Shown here: piece by piece, positions 8,691 to 17,457 of the stretch
Layout of the letters: every line of letters begins with the position of its first letter
Numbering within the stretch: the stretch's first letter is position 1
Assembly (NCBI GenBank): GCA_037446115.1
Contig: JBBIJF010000002.1
Location: forward strand, 209,967 to 273,966
Reading direction: 5' to 3'
DNA from: JANWXD01 sp037446115
Lineage (GTDB): Bacteria; Acidobacteriota; Terriglobia; Bryobacterales; Bryobacteraceae
Length of the DNA stretch: 64,000 nt
Position numbers and translations under genes: made by a program
The notes under the pieces: model-generated
Seen by the model: the letters and a program-made list of their open reading frames with translations, nothing else
The model's database searches: none
Told to the model about the DNA's origin: nothing

Positions 8691-9071
8691 TCAGGGGCGG
8701 TAGGAGGCCGTCGCAGTGTCCGTCTCCCAGATGCGAACGCAGGTCACGCGCACGGGGACCTCCGGCCGCAGCGCCGCCAGAGAGCGGCTCACCTCTTCGT
8801 AGAAATAGCGGGCCATGTTCTCGGCGGAAGGATTCTGCCGGTCGAACGGGGGGATCTCGTTCAGGTTGCGGTGATCGAGCCGCTCGATGACGGAGTGCAG
8901 GATCTTTTTCACATCGGCGAAATCCACGAGCAGGCCGATGCCGTCCAGCCTTTCCCCCTCGAGGGTCACCCGAACCTTGTAGTTGTGCCCGTGCAGGTTC
9001 TCGCACTTGCCCTTGTAGCCGCGCAGGGCGTGCGCCGCGGCAAACACCTCCTCGACCGAGATCTCGTACAT
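8691..9071 (-). CDS. queD: 6-carboxy-5,6,7,8-tetrahydropterin synthase (QueD)
   Basis: QueD turns dihydroneopterin triphosphate into 6-carboxytetrahydropterin, the second step to queuosine. The three zinc-binding histidines are visible as His14 (FAAAH) and the LHGHNY pair (His28, His30), with the catalytic cysteine at 23 in KGKCEN. The 126-residue length is normal. The gene starts 2 bases before the DinG-like helicase stop, so it belongs to the helicase transcript. A true 6-pyruvoyltetrahydropterin synthase is the alternative, but the neighbouring queF favours QueD. Confidence 0.93.
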   Translation of the reverse strand: MYEISVEEVFAAAHALRGYKGKCENLHGHNYKVRVTLEGERLDGIGLLVDFADVKKILHSVIERLDHRNLNEIPPFDRQNPSAENMARYFYEEVSRSLAALRPEVPVRVTCVRIWETDTATASYRP

Positions 9072-9073
9072 AT

Positions 9074-11014
9074 TTACGCGTTTTCCGGACCGCTGAAGAA
9101 ACGTTCGACGTCTCTGATATCCATCGTAAACCGGTAGGGCGGCAGGCTGTCGAGGAAAACCCGCCCGTAGCGCTGGCGCACGATCCGGTGGTCGAGCAGC
9201 GCCAGCACGCCGCGGTCCGTGCGGTTGCGAATCAGGCGACCGAACCCCTGCTTGAGCAGCAGGGCCGCCTGGGGGATCTGGTAGTCGTAAAAGGGATTGG
9301 CGCCCTCCTCGCGAAGGTTCCGGATGCGCGCTTCGACCACGGGGTCCGTCGGGACCGCAAAGGGCAGCTTGTCAATGATGACGCAGCTCAACTGTTCGCC
9401 CGGCACGTCTACCCCCTGCCAGAACGACGCAGTCGCAAACAGGACGCAGTGCGGTGTGGAGCGGAACTCTTCCAGCAGCGCGTTGCGCGGCGCGGTGCCC
9501 TGCAGCAGGGCGGGGAATTCCAGCTGGTAGACCAGCAGGTCGTAGACCTGGCGCATCTGTTGATGGGAGGTGAACAGCACGAAGGCACGGCCCCGGCTCA
9601 GCGCGAGCAGGCGCCGGATCTCCTCGGCCGCCTGGGCGGGGAACAGGGGGCTGCGCGGGTCGGGAAGGTGCGGGGCGACGTAGAGCAGCGCCTGGTTTTG
9701 CCAGTCGAAGCTGCCCGGCACGATGAGGGTGCGGGCTCCGGTCAACCCCAGCCGCCGCTCCACGAATTCGAAGCTGCCCCCGACGGCGAGGGTGGCGGAG
9801 GTCAAAATGGCCACCCGGGGGCCGCTGAACAGGCGTTCCGCCAGGATGCCGGAGACGTCAATGGGAGTGGCTTGCAGGAAGCATCCACGCCCGCGCCGCT
9901 CCACCCAGTAGACGTAGCGGCGGTCGTTGCCTTCCATCCAGAAACGCAGCGCGAGGGATATCTCCCGGGCGCGCCGCACCAGAGGGATCACCTCTTCCGG
10001 AGCGCTTTGCAGGCTTTCCAGGTGCGCCCCGAGCAGTTCCAGGGCGCCGAGCAGGTCCCGGTATTCTTCCTCGTGGCGCTCCAACAAGGCCTGCTGCTGC
10101 CGGAACCCGGTGCGGCCCTCGAGGGCTTCAAACAGCGAAAAAAAACGCGCCGCACACTCGCCGAGAGTCACGAGAACCCGATCGAGCTCCGGAGAGCCGA
10201 ACTGCTTCAAGCGCGCGGTAGCGGCTACATCCCGCACGAGCTCCTCGACCTGGTAGTTGCTGACCGAGAGTCCGAAGTACTGGCTGGCCACGTCTTCGAT
10301 TTCGTGAGCTTCGTCGAAGACCACGGCGGCGTAGTCGGGAATGATGCCGCCGTAGTCCTCGTCGCGCACGGCGAGGTCGGCAAAGAACAGGTGGTGGTTG
10401 ACGATGATGACGTCGCTTTCAGCCGCGCGCTGGCGCATCAACGTGATGAAGCAGCGCTCGAACTGAGGACATTTCTGGCCCGTGCACAGTTCGCGGCGCG
10501 CGTCGAGTTTGTTCCAAACGGAGCTGGACTCCGGCAGCGCGCGGATCTCCGCCCGGTCGCCGGTCTGGGTGGTCTTCTCCCACTCCCGGATGATTTCGAA
10601 GTCGGCCAGCTCCTCCAGGCCTGCCAGCACCGGTTCTTTTTCGGCGTCATAAATCTTCTGCCGGCAGGCGTAGTTGGAACGGCCCTTCATGTAACAAACC
10701 CGGAGGCGCTGTCCCAGGGTCTTTTCAAGGAGTGGAACATCTTTGAAAAACAGTTGCTCCTGGAGGTTCTTGGTCGCCGTGGACACGACCACACGCCGTC
10801 CGGACAGAATCGCCGGAACCAGGTAGGCGAGCGTCTTGCCGGTCCCGGTTCCGGCTTCCACGATCAGGTGCCTTCCTTCCGCCAGGGCTTCCTCAACGGC
10901 CTGGGCCATCTCGAGCTGGCCGGGCCGGAACTCGTATTGAGGATGGGAGCGCGAAAGCGGCCCGCCGCGGGAGAAGAAGTGGCGCACGCTCAGAGTCCGG
11001 GCGTGGGGCGGCAT
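9074..11014 (-). CDS. dinG: DinG/XPD-type Fe-S ATP-dependent DNA helicase
   Basis: Superfamily 2 helicases of the DinG/XPD group unwind DNA and contain an iron-sulfur cluster. Walker A is EAGTGTGKT at 53-61 and motif II is DEAH (VVFDEAHEIED). Between them lie the four cluster cysteines, in CYMKGRSNYACR (second cysteine), CTGQKC and FERC. The late motif GFGRLIRNRTDRG is motif VI. At 646 residues it resembles the YoaA/DinG class without an exonuclease domain. The first 20 residues are weakly conserved in character, so the start could lie slightly downstream. It is the first gene of a minus-strand run continuing through queD. Confidence 0.9.
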   Translation of the reverse strand: MPPHARTLSVRHFFSRGGPLSRSHPQYEFRPGQLEMAQAVEEALAEGRHLIVEAGTGTGKTLAYLVPAILSGRRVVVSTATKNLQEQLFFKDVPLLEKTLGQRLRVCYMKGRSNYACRQKIYDAEKEPVLAGLEELADFEIIREWEKTTQTGDRAEIRALPESSSVWNKLDARRELCTGQKCPQFERCFITLMRQRAAESDVIIVNHHLFFADLAVRDEDYGGIIPDYAAVVFDEAHEIEDVASQYFGLSVSNYQVEELVRDVAATARLKQFGSPELDRVLVTLGECAARFFSLFEALEGRTGFRQQQALLERHEEEYRDLLGALELLGAHLESLQSAPEEVIPLVRRAREISLALRFWMEGNDRRYVYWVERRGRGCFLQATPIDVSGILAERLFSGPRVAILTSATLAVGGSFEFVERRLGLTGARTLIVPGSFDWQNQALLYVAPHLPDPRSPLFPAQAAEEIRRLLALSRGRAFVLFTSHQQMRQVYDLLVYQLEFPALLQGTAPRNALLEEFRSTPHCVLFATASFWQGVDVPGEQLSCVIIDKLPFAVPTDPVVEARIRNLREEGANPFYDYQIPQAALLLKQGFGRLIRNRTDRGVLALLDHRIVRQRYGRVFLDSLPPYRFTMDIRDVERFFSGPENA

Positions 11015-11080
11015 CTCACCGTTGAGTATACGGCCGGCAGGATCCGGGCAGGAGCTGGGGCGCGGCCGACTCGCAGAGCG

Positions 11081-11374
11081 GTGGGCGAGTTCTCAGGCTG
11101 GGGGCTCGAGCAGGCCGTCCTGGCCGGGCCCGATGCGGAATGGGAGTTGAACCCCAGTCAGTTGCCGCCCGGCGCCGAACCCGGGCGCGGATCCTATCGT
11201 GCGCGAATCGACTTCGTCCGGTTTCGAGATGGGACCGAGTGGGGGCCGGATGAGGCAAGAGAGAGTCTTCGCTTTACGGGGATCCGTTCCGGAGTTGCAG
11301 CGACACGGCAATACCTTAAAATGCTCCTTCGCCAGCGCGGAGTCGAGGCGGTGATCCAGGAGTTGGAACGCTGA
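11081..11374 (+). pseudogene. Remnant encoding the C-terminal end of a lost protein
   Basis: The 415-base gap between two minus-strand genes holds a plus-strand frame that reads as real protein from about 11081: WELNPSQLPPG, then RARIDFVRFRDGTEWGPDE, RESLRFTGIRSG and a helical end, stopping at TGA 11372-11374. The pattern of a C-terminal piece with 'DF..F.DG..WGPD' resembles tails of secreted acidobacterial proteins, as far as I recall. No believable N-terminus, signal or ribosome site precedes it; the frame runs back into helicase shadow. I therefore call it a remnant, though a 97-residue gene from the GTG at 11081 is possible. Confidence 0.45.
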
Positions 11375-11429
11375 GCCCTGGAAGCGGCCGCCGGAACAAG
11401 CGCCGAACGCGGAGTGTACGAGTTTGCTC

Positions 11430-13376
11430 TCAAACCGCCAGATCCACCACCGCTTCGGTGATCTGGCCCAGGTATTTTCCGTTGCGCACCACGTCGGCCG
11501 CGATGGCGAAGCGGGGACCGGGCGGGGTCCAGTCGCGCGGGACGGACAACGTGACGCGGGCTTTGGCGTGTCCCCTGGCGGGCACGGCGAGCTTGACGAC
11601 GTCCGGCTCGAGCGTCCACTCCGAGGGAGTGACCAGCGCCACCTCCAGTTGCATGGGCTCGGCATAGTAGTTCTGCGCGCGCACTTCGATCTGGCGCCGG
11701 CCGCCGGGCGCGACCAGAATCTGGTAAGGATAGATCTTCACCCAGCTGGGATCGAGCCCGAAATCGGTTTCCCCTTCCGGAAGCAGATCGAAGAAAAACT
11801 GCTGCTGCCTGCGGAGCTTCTGCTCGGTGGCAAGCAGGATCTGTCGGTCCACGGGATAGGGCCGGCCGTGACCCGGACAGATCAGTTCCGGCTCGCGTTC
11901 GATCAGGTTGCGGATGGACTTCAGGTGGCTGTCGTTTTCGACGTGGTTGCGGAAGATGAGGTTGTGGCGCAGCGTGCCGTCGTTGCGCGGGTTGGGGAAG
12001 AAGGCATCGCCGGTGAAGGCCACGCGTTTGCCGTCAATGGTGACGAACAGGGCCATCTGATACTCGGTGTGGCCCGGAGAATGCGTGATCTCGAATTCGA
12101 ATTCCTCCCACTTGAACCGCTCCCCGTGGCGGAAGGCGCGTGAAACTTTGAACGGCTCGCCGAGGATGCAGCCGAGGTTGTAGCCGCGGGGGTTCTCAAA
12201 GACGTCCACCATGTTCTCGTAGCACCAGATTTGCGTGCCGTAGTGGCGGATCAGGTGAGGGAAGCCGTTCATGTGATCGTCATGCATGTGGCTGGGCATG
12301 GCCACGTCCACCGATCGGAGGCCGTAGTTCTGCTTGAGATGGTCAATGGAGTGCTCGACGAAGCGAATCCGGTCGGTGACGGCGGTGGCCCGCTCGAAGT
12401 TGCCGAAATGGACGCCGGACGCCGATCCGTAGTCAATGAACATGGCCTTGCCGCTGTTGCTGATGATGGCGTAGAAGGACGAGGTCGTCTGGTAGTGCGC
12501 CACCAGGTGCGGGCTGACGGGGAAGGGGCGGTTTTCCTCGGTGGGTTCGTTGCCCCAGAAACGGTAGTAGTCGCTGAGGCGGCGGATGGTCTCGGCCATG
12601 CCTGCGTCCGGATCGGGCAGCGGCTCCCCGTGCGAGGGGCACAGCAGTTGCGGCTTCTGCTCCCGCAGGCGCGCCAGCGAGTAGATGGCCAGATCAACGC
12701 CTTCGGTACCGCCGTAGTTGATCTGCGTGTCGTAGAGCGTCTGGATCTTGCCGGGGGCGTACATCAGATCGCCTGAGAAAGCCACCTTCCTGCCGTCCAC
12801 GGTCGCCAGCAGGGTGATGGCGCCGAGGGTGTGCCCGGGCGTGGGGAGCACGTAGAAATCGGTGCCGTTCCAGCGAAAGGTGGAGTAGTCGGCCAGCGCC
12901 CGTGCGACGGGGACATTCTCGGTGAGGGTGTAGAAGTCGTTGCGGACGTAATACAGATGAAAGACGCGCCGGTTGCGCCAGAAATTCTGGGCGTCGGCAA
13001 ACAGGTGGCGCTCGTGGGCGGGCACGGCGATGGGAATCCCGCGCTCGACCGCCCGCCAGTCGCCCTGGCACTGGTCCCGGTGATGGTGGGTATGCAGAAT
13101 CCAGTCCACTTTCGAGATGCCGAGGGCGGGGAGGTGGTCCAGAATCCTTCCGGAGCCGAAGTCAATGAGGACGCAGCTGGCGCCGTCGCGCACCACGTAC
13201 ACATTGCAGGTGTCTTCGAACACCCACAGGTTGTCGCTGAGGCGCCGCGGCGCGCCTTTAGGCGCGAAGGAGGTGCGGCGAAAGCCTTTGCGGTCCGGCG
13301 GGGCGGAGGCGGCCAGCGGAGCTGTGCCGAGTGCTCCGGCGGAGCGGAGAAACTTGCGGCGGGTCGGTTTGCTCAT
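11430..13376 (-). CDS. Tat-exported protein with two metallo-beta-lactamase domains
   Basis: The 648-residue protein starts with a Tat signal (TRRKFLRSAGALG). It then has one metallo-beta-lactamase-fold domain with HTHHHRDQ at 95-102, PTPGHTLG and SGDLMY, and a second with HMHDDH at 363-368, SPGHTEYQ, FTGDAFF and CPGHG. The second metal site is canonical HxHxDH. In the first the last histidine is replaced by glutamine, so that site may bind one metal or be weakened. The C-terminal 110 residues look like a beta-sandwich. The start ATG lies 6 bases from a TAGAAT -10-like box. Substrate is unknown; a hydrolase acting outside the cytoplasm is inferred. Confidence 0.85.
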   Translation of the reverse strand: MSKPTRRKFLRSAGALGTAPLAASAPPDRKGFRRTSFAPKGAPRRLSDNLWVFEDTCNVYVVRDGASCVLIDFGSGRILDHLPALGISKVDWILHTHHHRDQCQGDWRAVERGIPIAVPAHERHLFADAQNFWRNRRVFHLYYVRNDFYTLTENVPVARALADYSTFRWNGTDFYVLPTPGHTLGAITLLATVDGRKVAFSGDLMYAPGKIQTLYDTQINYGGTEGVDLAIYSLARLREQKPQLLCPSHGEPLPDPDAGMAETIRRLSDYYRFWGNEPTEENRPFPVSPHLVAHYQTTSSFYAIISNSGKAMFIDYGSASGVHFGNFERATAVTDRIRFVEHSIDHLKQNYGLRSVDVAMPSHMHDDHMNGFPHLIRHYGTQIWCYENMVDVFENPRGYNLGCILGEPFKVSRAFRHGERFKWEEFEFEITHSPGHTEYQMALFVTIDGKRVAFTGDAFFPNPRNDGTLRHNLIFRNHVENDSHLKSIRNLIEREPELICPGHGRPYPVDRQILLATEQKLRRQQQFFFDLLPEGETDFGLDPSWVKIYPYQILVAPGGRRQIEVRAQNYYAEPMQLEVALVTPSEWTLEPDVVKLAVPARGHAKARVTLSVPRDWTPPGPRFAIAADVVRNGKYLGQITEAVVDLAV

Positions 13377-13382
13377 GGCCGT

Positions 13383-13392
13383 ATTCTACAAT
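13383..13392. promoter_or_regulatory. Overlapping divergent -10 boxes between the MBL gene and ftsY
   Basis: The stretch ATTCTACAAT reads as TAGAAT on the minus strand (13388 to 13383) and TACAAT on the plus strand (13387-13392). The minus box ends 6 bases before the MBL start ATG, as expected of a leaderless transcript. The plus box ends 12 bases before the ftsY ATG. No -35 box is evident. The two polymerases could not bind together, so the genes may compete. Confidence 0.5.
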
Positions 13393-13404
13393 TGAAGCAA
13401 CGGG

Positions 13405-14364
13405 ATGATTCAGACTTTATTCGGCACGGTGCCGCAGCAGCCCGGGCTGCTTGAGCGCCTCAAGGCAGGAGTCCAGAAGACCCGGGCCGGGCTCGTGGCC
13501 CGGCTGGAAGAGGCCATCGCGGGCAAGAAGGAGATTGACGCCGGGCTGCTGGAGGAGCTCGAGTACGCGCTGATCGCCGCGGACGTCGGAGTCCGGACCA
13601 CCTCCGAGATTCTGGAACGGATTCGCCAGCGGGCGGAGCGGCGAACGCTCAACGACGCGCAGGAGCTGCGCCAGCTGATCCGCGAGCATCTTTTGGAAGT
13701 GCTCCGGCTGGCCGAGCGCCCGGCGCCGCGGGTGAGCGAGCCTCCCGCGGTCGTGCTGGTGGTGGGCGTCAACGGATCGGGGAAAACCACGACCATCGGC
13801 AAGCTGGCCCACCTGTACAAATCCGAAGGGCGCAGCGTGCTGCTGGCTGCGGCGGACACTTTCCGGGCTGCGGCCATCGAGCAGCTGGAGATCTGGGGCC
13901 AGCGCACGGGCAGCCCCGTGATCCGGCAGAAACCGGGAGCGGATCCGAGTGCAGTGCTGTTCGATGCCTTGCAGGCGGCCCGCGCCCGCGGAACGGATTA
14001 CGTGATCGTGGACACAGCCGGACGGCTGCACACCAAGTCGAACCTGATGGCCGAGCTCGAGAAGATGCGGCGAACGGCCTCACGCGTGGTGCCGGGAGCG
14101 CCCCACGAAGTGTTGCTGGTGCTGGACGCGACGACCGGGCAGAATGGTCTGGAGCAGGCGCGTCGGTTTACGGAGTCGAGCGGCGTCACCGGGCTGGTGC
14201 TGACCAAGCTGGACGGCACAGCGAAGGGAGGCATCATCGTCGCCATCGCGCGGGAGCTCAACCTGCCCATCCGCTATGTGGGCGTGGGAGAGCACCCGGA
14301 AGATCTGCTGCCCTTCGAGCCGGAACAATTCATTACGTCCTTGTTTGAGTCCGACTCCGCGTGA
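13405..14364 (+). CDS. ftsY: Signal recognition particle receptor FtsY
   Basis: FtsY is the membrane-associated SRP GTPase that receives ribosome-SRP complexes. The helical N domain covers about residues 15-105. G1 is GVNGSGKTTT at 121-130, followed by DTFRAAAIEQL, DTAGRLHTK (G3) and TKLDGTAKGG (G4), ending with PEDLLPFEPEQF. At 319 residues it lacks the long acidic A domain of enteric FtsY, as many bacteria do. The stop overlaps the ribD start as GTGA. A TACAAT box lies 12 bases before the ATG. Confidence 0.97.
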   Translation: MIQTLFGTVPQQPGLLERLKAGVQKTRAGLVARLEEAIAGKKEIDAGLLEELEYALIAADVGVRTTSEILERIRQRAERRTLNDAQELRQLIREHLLEVLRLAERPAPRVSEPPAVVLVVGVNGSGKTTTIGKLAHLYKSEGRSVLLAAADTFRAAAIEQLEIWGQRTGSPVIRQKPGADPSAVLFDALQAARARGTDYVIVDTAGRLHTKSNLMAELEKMRRTASRVVPGAPHEVLLVLDATTGQNGLEQARRFTESSGVTGLVLTKLDGTAKGGIIVAIARELNLPIRYVGVGEHPEDLLPFEPEQFITSLFESDSA

Positions 14365-15464
14365 AGGGCGACTACATGGAAGAGGCCCTGGATCTCGCGC
14401 GCCAGGGTGTGGGGCGGACGAGTCCCAATCCGGCCGTCGGGGCGATTCTGGTGCGAAACGGGCAGGTGGTGGGCCGCGGTACGCACACGTGGGCGGGGGT
14501 GAAGCATGCCGAGGTCCTGGCGCTCGAGCAAGCCGGGGAGCAGGCGCGCGGGGCGACGCTGTACGTGACGCTGGAACCTTGCGCGCACCAGGGACGCACG
14601 CCGCCCTGCACGGAGGCCCTGATCGCGGCGGGCGTGCGGCGCGTGGTGGCGGCGATGGAGGATCCCAACCCGCTGGTGTCGGGGGCGGGCCTGCGGCGGC
14701 TGCGCGCGGCGGGTGTGGAAGTGGAGATCGCCGGCGAGTACACCGAGGCGGCGCGGGAGATCAACGAAGAGTTCGCGCATTTCATGCGAACGGGCCGCCC
14801 GCTGGTGACGCTGAAGGCGGCGGTGACGCTGGACGGCAAGATTGCGGCCCCGGCCGACAATGCGGGCTGGATCACTTCCGAGCACGCCCGTGCGCACGTA
14901 CAGCAGCTGCGCCACCGCTCCGATGCGATCCTCACGGGCATCGGGACGGTGCTGGCGGACGACTGCCTGCTGACGGACCGTACCGGCCTGGAGCGGAGCC
15001 GCCCGCTGCTGCGCATCGTCGTAGATTCCCAACTGCGGCTGCCGCTCCATTCGCGAATGGTCGCAAGCTGCCGCGATGACGTGCTGGTGGTGACCACTTC
15101 GGCGGCTCCGGCGGAGCGGCGCCGGGCGCTGGAGGAGCGAGGTGTGCGGGTGCTGACGCTGGACGGCCCCGGCGGCCGAACCGATCTGCGGCGCCTGGTG
15201 GAGCATCTGGCCAAAGAAAAATACCTCTCGCTCCTGATCGAAGCGGGGAGCAAGGTGAACTGGGCCGCCCTCGAGGCGGGCATCGTGGACCGGATCTTTT
15301 TCTACTATGCGCCCAAGATCCTGGGCGGCCTCGCGTCGCTCCCGGTGGTGGGCGGCGTGGGGAGGTCACGCCGCGCCGATGCCATCCGGTTCGAGCGCGT
15401 GCGCCTGCACCGGATCCCTCCGGATGAGTTCGCGGTGGAGGCCTGGCGCGTTCGGGAGGAGTAG
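14361..15464 (+). CDS. ribD: Bifunctional diaminohydroxyphosphoribosylaminopyrimidine deaminase / uracil reductase (RibD)
   Basis: RibD carries out two consecutive steps of riboflavin synthesis. The N-terminal deaminase has the zinc site His49-Ala-Glu51 (KHAEVLAL) and Cys74/Cys83 (PCAHQGRTPPC). The C-terminal reductase domain begins near residue 150 (TLKAAVTLDGKIA) and contains LIEAGSKVNWA. The 367-residue length is normal. A GTG at 14361 overlaps the ftsY stop; an ATG five codons on is an equally possible start. ribE follows 2 bases later, so riboflavin genes are coupled to ftsY here. Confidence 0.95.
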   Translation: MKGDYMEEALDLARQGVGRTSPNPAVGAILVRNGQVVGRGTHTWAGVKHAEVLALEQAGEQARGATLYVTLEPCAHQGRTPPCTEALIAAGVRRVVAAMEDPNPLVSGAGLRRLRAAGVEVEIAGEYTEAAREINEEFAHFMRTGRPLVTLKAAVTLDGKIAAPADNAGWITSEHARAHVQQLRHRSDAILTGIGTVLADDCLLTDRTGLERSRPLLRIVVDSQLRLPLHSRMVASCRDDVLVVTTSAAPAERRRALEERGVRVLTLDGPGGRTDLRRLVEHLAKEKYLSLLIEAGSKVNWAALEAGIVDRIFFYYAPKILGGLASLPVVGGVGRSRRADAIRFERVRLHRIPPDEFAVEAWRVREE

Positions 15465-15466
15465 CG

Positions 15467-16117
15467 GTGTTCACGGGGCTGATCGAAGAAACCGGAACCG
15501 TGGAATCGCTCGAGAGGCTTCCGGCGGGAGCACGCCTGCGGGTGCGTTGCCGTACGGTGCTTGCGGATCTCCGCGAAGGCTCGAGCATCGCCGTCAACGG
15601 CGTCTGCCTGACGGCGCGGCAGGTGGAGCATGACGGTTTTGTCGCGGATCTGGCGCCCGAGACCCTGGAGCGCTCGAATCTGGGCGACTTGCGGCCCGGG
15701 GCTGTGGTGAACCTGGAGCGGCCGCTTTCACCCTCGGGGCGCTTGGGCGGCCACCTCGTGCAGGGCCACGTGGACGGCACGGGCGAGTTTCTCTCGCTCG
15801 AACCCCTCGGCAGCGGTCACTGGTGGCTGCGGGTCCGCGTACCTGCCGAGCTGGACCGCTATCTGGTCTACAAAGGCTCGGTGGCCATTGACGGGATCAG
15901 TCTGACGGTGGCGGCCCTGGAGGCGGGGGTACTGTCGGTGGCGATCGTTCCGCACACCTACGCGAACACGAACCTGCGCGTGCGCCGGCTCGGCGAGCGG
16001 GTCAACCTCGAGTGCGACATCGTGGCGAAATATCTGGAGAAGCTGCTGGCTTCCCGGGAGGGGCTTCCGGAGGCCTCGCGGCTGACGATCGAGAAGTTGC
16101 GGCAGATGGGTTACTGA
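15467..16117 (+). CDS. ribE: Riboflavin synthase alpha subunit
   Basis: Riboflavin synthase dismutates two 6,7-dimethyl-8-ribityllumazine molecules. The product shows the expected internal duplication: MFTGLIEETGTV with AVNGVCLTA in the first lumazine-binding repeat, and VQGHVDGTGEF with AIDGISLTVAAL in the second. The 216-residue length is typical. It starts with GTG 2 bases after ribD. ribBA and ribH are not in the window. Confidence 0.96.
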   Translation: MFTGLIEETGTVESLERLPAGARLRVRCRTVLADLREGSSIAVNGVCLTARQVEHDGFVADLAPETLERSNLGDLRPGAVVNLERPLSPSGRLGGHLVQGHVDGTGEFLSLEPLGSGHWWLRVRVPAELDRYLVYKGSVAIDGISLTVAALEAGVLSVAIVPHTYANTNLRVRRLGERVNLECDIVAKYLEKLLASREGLPEASRLTIEKLRQMGY

Positions 16118-16131
16118 GGCCGGCGCCGGCC
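16118..16131. terminator. 14-base GC palindrome between convergent genes
   Basis: GGCCGGCGCCGGCC is a perfect palindrome starting one base after the ribE stop and lying before the end of the minus-strand lipoprotein gene (16138). Its place suggests a role in ending transcripts from both sides. It has no spacer loop and no T tract, so a protein-binding site is an alternative. Confidence 0.35.
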
Positions 16132-16137
16132 GGTGCA

Positions 16138-17457
16138 CTATCGAGCCACGGTATTGCCGATTTCGCGGTCGTCGGGTCCGAGCAGGCGGATGGAATCGCC
16201 GGCAGTAAACAAGGGGCTGTTCCGCCCCAGGAACAGCAACTGGGCGCCCGGCCTGCCTTGACCGGTCCGAATGCTCAACTCAAGGCCCGCGGCCGGCATC
16301 GGCATTTGCAGCGAAACCCTCGCCTTTTCAGTTCCGGAGACCAGCGTCACGTAGTCAAGGAAGCTGGAAATGCCGGCGGCCGCGTAAGGGCCGTCGGGGA
16401 TCAAGCGCAGAGAGATCACTTCACTGCCGCTATCGCCCGCTCCTGTAATCTCGAAGCGCTCGGCACGCACAGAAAGCGCGCCGTAGTAACTCAACAGACG
16501 GGCTGCTGCCGGTTCGTCACCGAACGTCACGTCCTCCGGCGGGCTCTTCAGGATCCGCGAAGCTAAGTCCTCTTTGAGAGCGGCCTCGGCGAACGCAACA
16601 CGCTCCCGGAAGTTGTCGCGGGAGAGGGCCTCCACGGTTTCGTACTGAGTTTTCAGCAGGGCGTGGGCATAGGCGTACAGGGAACGGGGCGACAGGGCGG
16701 TGTCCGGGGCGGGCAAGGACGCCGCAGGGGAGACGAGCAATGCGATCGCCTGTCCGGCCAGATTCCGCGCCTCGGCGGGAAAGCCCAGCATGCGTTTCAC
16801 TTTCGCCAGTCCCGCCAGCGCGCTCGTGTAGCCGTCCCGGGCGTTGTTTTTTTCAAGATCGGAAGCCGCGGCGCCGGCCTCGACAACGGGCGTCTGCGCG
16901 GCAACCCACGCGTGCTGATAGAAATCCGCGGCGAGCCGATAAAGCGCTCCTTGGCGTACGGCCTGCAAGAGAACGGAACGGCCGTCGCTTCCGCTCCGCA
17001 AGGACTCGGCGCAGAGGAGGAAGGCATCGCCGGCCATGGTATGCAGCCGGGGTCGAAGCCAGGCGGGCACAGGGTGCTGGTCGGTCAAGGCTTCAAGCAG
17101 GCGCAGGTCGCGGAAGAGTTCGGCGGCGTAGGCCGTATTCCAGGCCCCGCCGGGGCGCTGCACGGAGAGGCGGAGCAAATCCAGATGACCGCTTGCGCGC
17201 AGGGCGAGCATCCCGGCGTCGGCGGGATTTTTTTCCAGGTGACGGTTGAGATTGGCGATGGCCGCCCGGAGGCTCTCCTCCGTGGTCTCGTTCAACAACG
17301 CCTTGTAGTAAGCCTGCACCCCGAGCTGGTAGGCGCCGGGCCTGACTTTCGGGCAACCGGCCGTAACCAGCACCACGGCGGCAAGGCAAACTGCCGGGAA
17401 CCAGCGGCGGGAAATGGTCACCAGTAGAGGTTTGGTCAAGCTAGGCGCGCCTTCCAT
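16138..17457 (-). CDS. Probable lipoprotein with helical repeat content, function unknown
   Basis: The N-terminus has a lipoprotein signal: basic SRRW, a hydrophobic stretch and the lipobox VTAGC. The body is helical (for example NLNRHLEKNPADAGMLALRASG), reminiscent of tetratricopeptide-like packing, and the last 130 residues look beta-rich. The ATG at 17457 overlaps the upstream gene by 22 bases; a GTG at 17421 would leave a tighter signal peptide and is an alternative start. It probably forms an operon with that upstream gene. I do not recognise a named family. Confidence 0.75.
   Translation of the reverse strand: MEGAPSLTKPLLVTISRRWFPAVCLAAVVLVTAGCPKVRPGAYQLGVQAYYKALLNETTEESLRAAIANLNRHLEKNPADAGMLALRASGHLDLLRLSVQRPGGAWNTAYAAELFRDLRLLEALTDQHPVPAWLRPRLHTMAGDAFLLCAESLRSGSDGRSVLLQAVRQGALYRLAADFYQHAWVAAQTPVVEAGAAASDLEKNNARDGYTSALAGLAKVKRMLGFPAEARNLAGQAIALLVSPAASLPAPDTALSPRSLYAYAHALLKTQYETVEALSRDNFRERVAFAEAALKEDLASRILKSPPEDVTFGDEPAAARLLSYYGALSVRAERFEITGAGDSGSEVISLRLIPDGPYAAAGISSFLDYVTLVSGTEKARVSLQMPMPAAGLELSIRTGQGRPGAQLLFLGRNSPLFTAGDSIRLLGPDDREIGNTVAR

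Noticed and set aside
9188..11080. Plus-strand open frame opposite the helicase gene
   Set aside because: Only its last 97 codons, beyond the helicase gene, look like protein. The rest is shadow of the helicase.
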